Origin: Bradyrhizobium diazoefficiens USDA 110
GTDB lineage: Bacteria > Pseudomonadota > Alphaproteobacteria > Rhizobiales > Xanthobacteraceae
Reading direction: 5' to 3'
DNA length: 64,000 nt
NCBI RefSeq assembly: GCF_000011365.1
Contig: NC_004463.1
Coordinates: 1,660,001-1,724,000 of the forward strand
The notes under the pieces were generated by a model. It did no database searches. It saw only the letters and a program-made list of their open reading frames with translations, and was not told the DNA's origin. Positions 46,790 to 55,700 of this stretch are shown here, one piece after another. How positions within the stretch are numbered: the stretch's first letter is position 1; each line of letters opens with the position of its first letter. The position numbers were made by a program, and so were the translations under genes.

Positions 46790-48130
46790 TCAAGAACAAA
46801 AGCGTAGATCGCAAGCGTAGATGCGCTTTGCTTCGATTGAGTTCGGGCACGCCATTGCGCCTTTGGTCCATACCTCGTGCTCTCGTCGCTGACGGTCGGA
46901 CTGCACCTTCAAACAGGAATTATAACGGGCGATTGACTTCAAAAGGGCTCCCCACGTCGGACCGCCATAGTCGCGGTTGTCCGGTTTCAGGCGAAGCGCA
47001 TTGACTTCTGCCTCGGATTCGGGCCGCACCCGCACGGTTTCTCCCAAGGCACCTGACGGACGCGGCTGTCCGGCCTCGAGATTGATCTGGTCGATGAGCG
47101 CACCGAGAGGGTCGTTCTGCGACCAGTTGCGCAGTTTGAAGTTCTCGACACGCTGGAGCGCCTCAACGATTGTTCGGCGTAACCACTGATGCCGGTTGTC
47201 TTCAATGTCGATCGGTTTGGCCAAGGCCATGTGGCTCTGAGTGATTGGCTCCTGCTCGAAGCATCCGGCGGTATGGGTATATATGCGCTCGACGACAGTC
47301 AACTTGAGTGCCGGGATCTCTGCGACCGTTTCGTACGCGCACGATACGACAAAGGGTTTTCCCTGGCGCGCCTTGATTACCGAGCCCCAGTCCGTCTGCA
47401 ACCCAGCCAGGAGATGATTGTGTCCTTCCAGCGTTTGCAGGTCCGTAATCTGGTGCCAGCCCGCGCCATACCATTGCGCGACGTATTCACCCCAGCAAAC
47501 TTTGCGCAAGATGGCTGGAATCCAACAACCCCACGTCTTGACGAAATCAGCGAGCGGTGCACCTTCAGAGGGTGACCCGAGAAGGCCGAGGCCCACGATC
47601 CGGTCGAGACGAGCTTGCTCGCCATTCAACTGGAGACGGACAATGGCGCGTCTCAGAACAATACCGCCCATGCTATGGGCTACAAAAAGGACGTTGTTGT
47701 ATTCGTCCAAAATCCGAAGGAACTCCGGATTGCGTACGAGCGATTCACCGATCTCGGTCGCAGAAATCGTTGCGGGCGCCGCATCCATATAGCTAACCGT
47801 ATACAAGTCGATATCGCCGAGCGTCCTGCCGCCGGGCAGTGCTGCCGCGTGGTCCCGCTCGAAAATTGTGAACCAGCTCAGTGCTGGCTTTCCGTTCACC
47901 GTTCGCTTCCCAGGCTCGTAGCGCGGGCATTCGAAGGATCGTTCGGCAGCATCGGCATTCGTGGTGCTGCTTTCGAAGGTCGAGCAAGGACCGCCTCCAA
48001 GCCCATGGACGAAGACCAAGGCGACATCCGCGCCTTGAGGATGTTTACGAATGGTTTCGACCCCGATCGCGGCCGCGGAGCCTATCGAGGTGAGGAGAAG
48101 CATGAAGACCAGGAACCCTATTCGCGGCAT
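46790..48130 (-). CDS. Exported alpha/beta-hydrolase, lipase-like
   Basis: The 446-residue product has a signal peptide (MPRIGFLVFMLLLTSIGSAA). The hydrolase core starts VALVFVHGLGGGPCSTFESS, with the oxyanion-hole HG, and has the nucleophile Ser153 in LFVAHSMGGIVLRRA. LLGSPSEGAPLADF resembles lipase/esterase cap regions and a His lies near THTAGCFEQEPITQSH. The last 130 residues are a distinct tail with several Cys (SCLKVQ, MACPNS, CDLRFCS). Expected role: hydrolysis of esters outside the cytoplasmic membrane. Its start overlaps the preceding gene by 13 bp, so they are in one operon. Confidence 0.85.
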   Translation of the reverse strand: MPRIGFLVFMLLLTSIGSAAAIGVETIRKHPQGADVALVFVHGLGGGPCSTFESSTTNADAAERSFECPRYEPGKRTVNGKPALSWFTIFERDHAAALPGGRTLGDIDLYTVSYMDAAPATISATEIGESLVRNPEFLRILDEYNNVLFVAHSMGGIVLRRAIVRLQLNGEQARLDRIVGLGLLGSPSEGAPLADFVKTWGCWIPAILRKVCWGEYVAQWYGAGWHQITDLQTLEGHNHLLAGLQTDWGSVIKARQGKPFVVSCAYETVAEIPALKLTVVERIYTHTAGCFEQEPITQSHMALAKPIDIEDNRHQWLRRTIVEALQRVENFKLRNWSQNDPLGALIDQINLEAGQPRPSGALGETVRVRPESEAEVNALRLKPDNRDYGGPTWGALLKSIARYNSCLKVQSDRQRREHEVWTKGAMACPNSIEAKRIYACDLRFCS

Positions 48131-48858
48131 CGGGTGCGTCCTACGGCTCTGGGAGACTTGACCATTAACGTGACGGGTTTCTCGCCGCGGACCACTAACT
48201 CGAGACAGCCGCGTGCGCTCATGTCGACGAACTCAAAGGAACCAGCCTTGTCCGAAATGACCTCTGGTTTTTCGGCCTGAAAGCGGGCAAGAATCATCTT
48301 GGGGTTGTTGGCAAGGTAGTCCACCAGCGCCGCTGCCACGGCGTCGCCTGCCTGGCCCGACACGGCTGGTCCCAACAAGATCAGAAGGCTGATGAGGAGC
48401 GGTTCTGGCTCGAGCTTGTTCGGATCGATGGCGAGATAGGCGGCGGCTGTCTCCAAGGGCGTTGGCTCAGGCGGCAATTTGATGTCGCTGCTCTTCACTT
48501 TCTCTTCAAGAAAATCGACGCGGAGATATGCTGTGTCCCTTGTTCTGACCGACAGGCTGCCGCTGCGCACGCGATCCAGAAATTGACGCTGCGTTGCCCC
48601 GGCTCGATTCGGATCAGTGAGCTTTTCGTCGTTGCCGCGCGCAGCATCGAACCAGCGAAGCTGGCATGCGCCGCCGCCCGGTTCGATGATCCGGCACGTC
48701 CCTCGCGGCGCGAACGATGCGATCGACCGTACCTCACGGCACGCACACTGGCACTGCGGTTCTGGGCTCGTTCGGCATTGCTCGTCCTGCGCGCGGAGCG
48801 AAACGATTGATGAGCAATACACAACTGGAAGAAGCGCGAGAATTCGTAGCCGTCCCAT
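48118..48858 (-). CDS. Exported Cys-rich protein of unknown function
   Basis: The 246-residue product has a signal peptide (MGRLRILALLPVVYCSSIVS) with likely cleavage after LRAQ. A cluster of Cys follows at once (CRTSPEPQCQCACREV), then FAPRGTCRIIEPGGGACQLR. The middle is helical (PLETAAAYLAIDPN, LLISLLILLGPAV). It overlaps the exported hydrolase gene by 13 bp, so the two are expressed together and could interact, for example as a chaperone or inhibitor. No family recognised. Confidence 0.65.
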   Translation of the reverse strand: MGRLRILALLPVVYCSSIVSLRAQDEQCRTSPEPQCQCACREVRSIASFAPRGTCRIIEPGGGACQLRWFDAARGNDEKLTDPNRAGATQRQFLDRVRSGSLSVRTRDTAYLRVDFLEEKVKSSDIKLPPEPTPLETAAAYLAIDPNKLEPEPLLISLLILLGPAVSGQAGDAVAAALVDYLANNPKMILARFQAEKPEVISDKAGSFEFVDMSARGCLELVVRGEKPVTLMVKSPRAVGRTRCRE

Positions 48859-49024
48859 TGTCTATCCCCGGATCTCCGACGAAAGCCGGCCAGTCCTACC
48901 CGACCAACGGCCATCGCGGTAGTTGTGGACCTTATCATGCACGCCCTCTGCTGAACACATGCTTATCGTATTCCGGAGCCTGCGGGCGCTACGAGTGAAC
49001 CGAGGGCAGCCGGTCTACGGAACG

Positions 49025-49636
49025 CTATGCAACCAGAGGCGCCGTGTCACGCACTCGCGCTAGCGTGTAGCTGACATTGGTAATAGCGACGCTATCCCAT
49101 TCCTGGCCGGTTTCGTTGGTTTGATCGCATCGGCATCGCGTATGACATGCAATTCGTTTCTTTGCATCAGCGAGATACATCGCGGAATGACCATATGCAT
49201 TCGCCGATGGATCCCAATAAAAGATCAAATCTCCGGCGGCGAGTTGAGAAAGCTTGTTCGCAGTTTGCGTGTGATTTGCCTTTTCGAGTATTGTTTCGAT
49301 CAATCCGTCCTCGGTCAGTGTGCTGAACAATCGACGGGCGCTGATGACCCCATAGATCGCAGACGGGAAATCCCGGCGTATTGGCAGTCCGCCGCCGGCC
49401 TCGTTTGCCTCATGTCCAAGGCAGCATGAGAGAAAGTGGGCGCAATCATCGACATTGTCGATCTCCATCCCATCTGGTCGGCGCGCTGTTTCGTTAGTGT
49501 CAGTGCGGACGAAGATGGTCCCGTTCGGAACCTTAACGTAAGGAGTTGCTTCGCGAACGCCGATGTATCCATCAGAGCATGACTTCGTCCAATACTTGCG
49601 GGCGTACGCGAGCGCCTTGGTACGATCGTATGTCAT
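49025..49636 (-). CDS. NlpC/P60-like (Amidase_6-type) cysteine amidase
   Basis: The 203-residue product starts MTYDRTKALAYARKYWTKSC. The papain-like NlpC/P60 triad is visible: Cys65 in NVDDCAHFLSCCL, then AAGDLIFYWDP, and His150 in YGHSAMYLADAKK with a following acidic residue. The N-terminal YDRxKALAYAxKYW is typical of Amidase_6. Such enzymes cut peptide or amide bonds in cell-wall peptides or related amides. It has no signal peptide, so export would need a partner. It lies 118 bp downstream of the giant gene at 49755-57887, same strand. Confidence 0.75.
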   Translation of the reverse strand: MTYDRTKALAYARKYWTKSCSDGYIGVREATPYVKVPNGTIFVRTDTNETARRPDGMEIDNVDDCAHFLSCCLGHEANEAGGGLPIRRDFPSAIYGVISARRLFSTLTEDGLIETILEKANHTQTANKLSQLAAGDLIFYWDPSANAYGHSAMYLADAKKRIACHTRCRCDQTNETGQEWDSVAITNVSYTLARVRDTAPLVA

Positions 49637-49754
49637 TTTACCTCGTTATGTGCTCAGTTAAAAAACAGATCGAAGCAATGTCATTTACGACGACGTAGAA
49701 GACGTACGCAGGCATGCGATGGTATTCGAATCGGCACGCCGGCCATCCTTCCGA

Positions 49755-52700
49755 TCAGCTCTCGGATTTCTCGAAGTCAGCCTTGGCCGAAGGCAGCTGG
49801 CCGCCGCCTGTTCGATCCACCTTGACGAGAAATCCGAACGCGTGACCCGAATCCGCTCCTGCCGGTCCGTTGCCGGCAAACGGCCAGAGAAACATTCCGC
49901 GCCGGCGAACGTGACCTGCGACCAAGTCGCTGAGCAGATCGGGATACTCGATCGCTTGGGGCAGTGGCGCCGTCGCAAACAGCGTTGTGCCGACGGCAGC
50001 GTCCACACGTTGCAGGGTTGCGAGCCCATACGTGGCGGCCGGCGGTGGTAGCACCGGTTGGGCAATGACGCCGACATTAAGTGTCAGTTGTTCTTTGTCG
50101 GCTGCTTCGTTGTTCACCGTGACCTGCAACCGGTCACCCGCCTTCAATTTTGCGGGCACGTCGGCCGACGGGCTTTTCGGATCAACGGGCTCTCGCAGCG
50201 CGGAGAGCGGAATCGCATAGATTTCGCAACCTTCCACGACATAACGCGAACCAGGGAATTTGGGGTTCGAGGGTTTGGCCTCGGTCGCCGCGATTTGCAG
50301 TGATCGCGACGGTCCGCCGTCGCCCGGCACGACCTGAACGATCAACGCCCAGGAGCCCGCAGGCTTTTCGACCTTCGTGTTGAGGCCTTTTTGCCGCTTC
50401 CAGAACGCCAAATGGATCGTCGCGGCAGGATCATATTCGGCCCGATCGACCGCAAGGACGTGCGGTACGTCTCCGATACCGACCTGATTGCTGGACGTTG
50501 GGCCGCCGAGTTCGCGATCATAGGCCGGATCGCCGAACGCCAGCGTGAACGTCTTGACTGGCAGCCATCGCTGCCGGCTCGGGATGTGCGGCAGGTCGAA
50601 AACCAGAACATGCGGCGGACCGGGCAGAAGCTGATTGACGGTTCCGGTTTCAAGCTGTGCAGAGCCGGATCCATTTATCGACGGATCGCCTTCATTCGCC
50701 TGATTGGGCCGCGTGCCGCGGATCGTTATCCGTACCGGTGTGTCTGCCGAGGAATCGCGAAGCGCCTGCGCGACGGCTGCCTGCGCCGCGTCACGCGCCG
50801 GTCCCTCGACGATGAAATCGATCATCAAGCGTGTTGGTCTGGGTCCGCTTGAAGGAAGCGGTGCCCAAATCATTTGGGTGAATACGACAATGATGTCCCC
50901 AACCCTGAGCTCAACCCGTGGACGCCGCTTCTCGGTCTGTGAAGGCAGGAGGCCGATCCGTGCCAGTGCGACGTGAGCGGCGGGATCGGGCCCGGTCAGA
51001 TCAGTTGGCACGGTTGCGATCAGGCGGAGTCTTCCGTCCCAATCGGCCGAAAGACGCCCGTGATCTGGATTCTCCACGCGGATCGTCACGGCATGTGGGC
51101 TCCGCGTATCGCCTGTCAGGTGGCGATCGAAGCGTACGACTTGCGCCGGCCCCGCGACAACCTTGAAGGTTTTCAGATTCTTCGCGCCATCGATCTCGTC
51201 CATCGAGAGGTAAGTCTTGCGCCGGATCGCCAGGTCGGAGATTTCGGGGAGCGCCGATGATCGCGGGGCTCGAACCTGGCGTAGGGTTAGGGGTCCACGC
51301 CAGGCCGGGCGACCGAACCGGCTGAAATCCTTGTCGAACGGCACCATGAACGATGTCAGCAGTACGCCCTCAAACTGCGAGAGCATGACACCAGGCCGTT
51401 GTCCGGTGACAGTGGCTTCGATCGCGCCCGGAAGCATCGGCGCGAGACCGGCACGGTCCGCCGATTTGGCGGCTTCAGGCAGCGGATTTCGAGCCTGACC
51501 GAACGCCGCGGCGATCGCGTCAATGGTCGGCGCGCGGGCTCGCGGAGGAGCCAGCACGGAATGCCGGTCGGGTGGGGCGCGCAGACTCTTTGCGGCACGG
51601 CGACGGAATGCAACCCGTTGTCCGGCCGTGATGAAGGCGCTCTCGCGCATTTCTGCGGCATCGGCCGGGAGATAGCCGCCTTCAACAGTCTGGTCAGGAG
51701 CGCCGGTCGGGTCGTGCTGGATCTCGTCATCCGCAATCGCGCTGCGGTTCCATGCGATTGCTGGCCATGCCAAGCCCCGCACGCGCCCCGCCCAGGCGTG
51801 CTGCTCGTTGCGGCGAACTTCTTCCTCGCCAAGACTGACCTGCGCTTTCGCGGTGTCATCGGCACGGGTAACCAGCGGCCAACCCAGTGCCGGCGAGGCA
51901 TAGATCGTATCGGACAGTCTTCGCAAAACGTGCGGCCGCTGCTCCTTCATGAGCGGCATCGCGGGCTGCGTAACCAGCCACGAAACGTGCGGTGGCGGAA
52001 TCCGCGACGGCGAATCCGGATCGCGAGACGATTTAGGATCGTGAATCGTCAAGTAGCTGCTGTCGACGCTGGCGAGTATCAGAACCCGCGGATTCGCGCT
52101 CAACCCGAATGCGCGCATCGACGCATCGGCGCGTTGCTTGCCGTCAAGGACCACCTGGTTGCTGGCGGAATCGACCAGCGTGGCGGCAAGCGCGGCGGGA
52201 AGAAAGTCATTTTGCACCGATGCTGCGTCGGTCACGATAAGTGTCACCGCCGGCGCGGCAGGATCGAGGGGCGGCGAATTCGGGGGCCATGCCGTCACCG
52301 TAAACCTGACCTCGCCAGAAGCACGGACACCGTCAAGGGGTACCTCCCGTGCCGTCAAGCAACTGATCCGCCGGACAAATGGTGGCACGGGATTGCTGCT
52401 CAGCGCCTTGCCGTAGGCTTCCGCCACCGCACTCAACGCCAGCAGCGTGCGCGGGAAAAGCGGCCGGGACAGCGGGGGAACGGCCGCGGTCTTTGGCACT
52501 AGCATGGCCTGATCGACGGCGACCATCGCGCGGGCCTTGCCGCCGCCCACGATGGAAGACATCAGTGTTTCAAGCAGACTTTGCGTTCCGTCCTGAACCG
52601 CACACGAACTGGGCGGCGGTCCCTCCAGCGACCGTGGCGTGCCGGCTGTCGCGTCATACAGAGCAATATTGTAAACGCGATCGCCGTTGTCGGTGTGGGT

Positions 52701-55700
52701 TTGCGGACAGGCTTTCAGCGCACCAAGGGCGGCCTCGCCGTTCGCGTCTCCCCCCGGAGAACTGGACAGGGGCGACCATGGCAGGATCCATTGGGGGACA
52801 AGCACGACGCCTCGGTTCGGCGTTTCCAGCGACGTCACGACTTCGGTCAGTGCAGCGCCGGTGAGAACGAGCGAGTCCGGTGCGACGGTCCCTTTCAGCG
52901 CCTGCATGACATATTCAACGGGGAAGCCTGCATCAGCAAGCGCGCGGCGAACCACGCCGGCTATGCGGACATCGGCGTCCAGCGCGGAGTCCTTGTAGCG
53001 CGCGAGGAATGCGTATCGATCTCGCGCCGGATCCGGCTGCAGATTTGCCGCCGCAATGAGCCCGTGCATGTCGAACATAATGACTTCATCGATTGACGTC
53101 CATATCAGCGGAGTGTTCGCCAGCGTGGCTGGCGCACCCGGCCACGCTCCCTTCACGGGTGTCAATGTGTGATCGACGACAGCTCGGAACGACCACGACC
53201 TGCCAAGGAGCACGGCGTTCCCGTTGGCAACAAGGATGTCCGTCGGCAATTCATGTGCGCAAAGCCGCGGTTGTACCTTGTGCGCGAGCATCAGCTTTGC
53301 AAGCGGGTCGCCGCTGCCACGCATGGTCAGCGTTGCCGGCCAGTCCCCCGGCACGGAGGAATCGGGATCGAACGTGACGCGGCTCGGCGTCGCGTAGCCG
53401 ACGGGCCACGAAACCGAACTGATGTCGAGGCCCGGCGCCGCAAATGCGGCGTCGAACAACAACCGCGAGGTCCAGCGCACCGGGTTGCCGTCAACTGCCG
53501 CGGCGCCGCTGTGACGATGCCGGATGGCGGTGATCCGTTGCGGCGATGTCGACGTATCGGCGTCAAACGCGAATTCGACCAAGGCCGAGCCGAGCGCAGG
53601 GGTTGGCCATGTCGGCCATTTCTGGCCTTCGACGGCATGTCCTTTCGGGAATACGACGGCCACCACCCCCTGCAACGTCCCGGCCGGCAGATGGAAGCCG
53701 CGGAAAAGCATCGGAGGTTGCTGCCCGTCGACCGGGCCGGCGATCTTGTCCTTGACTTCGATCGTGACCACCCCGGTTTCGTGATCGATCGATTCCGCCC
53801 CATCGGCGGGGCGAGATCCGAGGCCAAGCCATTGCAGCGTACCGTTGGTAAAGTTGCGCTTGAAAACTGGCGGGCTATTCGCGTTGCGTAGCGGAACGGT
53901 GAGGTCGCCGTCGGCGAGATAAAGCATCGGACCGCCGCGCTCCGGCCAGATCAGTTCCATCTTCTTGAGGTTCAGGATGCCTTCTACCGGCGAAGCGCTG
54001 AATGACGCGGTCAATCCGGGCGGATTGAAGCCCGCATCAGTGGTGTCGAGATTGCAGTCCTGTCCGAACAGACGCACACGAAGGTTGGCGGACGCGATGT
54101 CGGGTTTACTGTTCTGGACGTCCCGGGTGAAATGGAAATCGAGGCTCAAGCGTGTTTTCGAGGTCTTCGAGGCAGCCTGATTGGGCCCGTGATGTACCTC
54201 AACATCCGACACCAGAGAAACCGACTTCGGTTTGTCGCCGGGTTTTGGATCAACCTTGGACGGCGGAACGAACGGGTCGGAGACCATGGTCGGATCCGAA
54301 GGATCCTTGATTTCGATCCGAATCATCTTGGTCAGGGCGAGACTACCGTCCGGCATCGATCCGGGCCCAAACGTCAGCCGCACAAGATTGCCGGTCGCAT
54401 AGATCGCTTCGGCGGCGAACGGCGCGGTGTCATTGTCGTCGGAAGGAGGCGACTTGTATTGCACGGAAGCCAGCAATTCGAACTGCAGCACACCGCCAGC
54501 GGAAGCGATGTCAACACTGAGCAGACGTAACGGTCGGGCGGACAAAGGACCAGCCAAGTCGAACTCAAACCGACCGCGCTTTGGTTTTTTCTGGTTCCAC
54601 GATTTCCCCCCCGGCGGTCTCTCTTCTTGCGGACCGAAGAAACCCCATTCGTACACCGTGCGTGTGACCCGGTTGCGATTGATGGCGGCGGGATCGGGCC
54701 CGAGTCCGGTTTCAAGACCACCGGAGGTATCGAAGGTCAGCTGGCCGGCGTCCGTCTTGAGCGGCAGGTCACGGAACCAGAAACTGCAACCGACGTCACC
54801 GACCATGACTTTGACCGGCTTGCGCAACGTTGCCAGCACCAGGGCCAGGTCGTCGGGCGCCGCACGCAGCGCCGCGGTCCGGCTAGTTTGAAGAGGCGAA
54901 GTCAGATCCGGAACCAACGCGAGCGACAAGCCACGCGCGTCTTGCAGATGGTTGGGCTGGGTCACGGGCGTCGCTGAACCGGGTGACGTGAAGGCGACGG
55001 GGAAAGAAGATGCTGCGAAGCCCTTCACCTCGATCTGGCCGGGACCGGGCGCCGTCGAGGGCTTCAGTTCATTGCCGGTCGTGGGAATTGTGAAGTTAGT
55101 GTCGGGCAGGCCAGCCAGCGCCGCGGGTCCATACTGCCAAGTGTTACCAAGGATATAAGCGCCGAGATGGACGTCAACGTTTGGTGCCGGAGGCAGAGCA
55201 CTGAAACCGAATGTCGGCGGCTTCCAGACATACGGCTCTGCGATACCGCGAACGATGCCATCGGTTACGCCGCTTAACCGATGCCAAAGTTCAACAACGG
55301 GCTTGTGGTCTTGATCTTGCAATTCACGAAGCACGACGCGATCGCCTTCGGTCCGTGCGCGCGCCAATCGTCGTGCGTTTTCGAACCACACGCCGGATAG
55401 CCGCGCCAGATCGAGTGCCGTTGGCGGTGTGTCGATCCTTTTCGGGCTCTCGGGCGCCGCATCGGACGATCCGGCTTGCGATTTCGCGTCACCGGAAATC
55501 GGCACCTTCGGCTCCGGCGCCTTGGAATCTGCGAACAGCTCGTCGAGCACCGGCAAGTCGTAGCGGAGTGACACCCGCATCTGGCTGCTCGACACAGGCG
55601 TGGCTGCATCCGCCGAAGGCGTGAACTCGATGCCCGGCAATGTCAGCGAAGCCAGCGCCACGCCCGCGCTTTCTTCGGGAGATGACGGATACGGCCCGGG

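Noticed and set aside
46584..46820. 78-codon plus-strand frame between the two hydrolase genes
   Set aside because: Not protein-like and overlaps the end of the minus-strand hydrolase gene.
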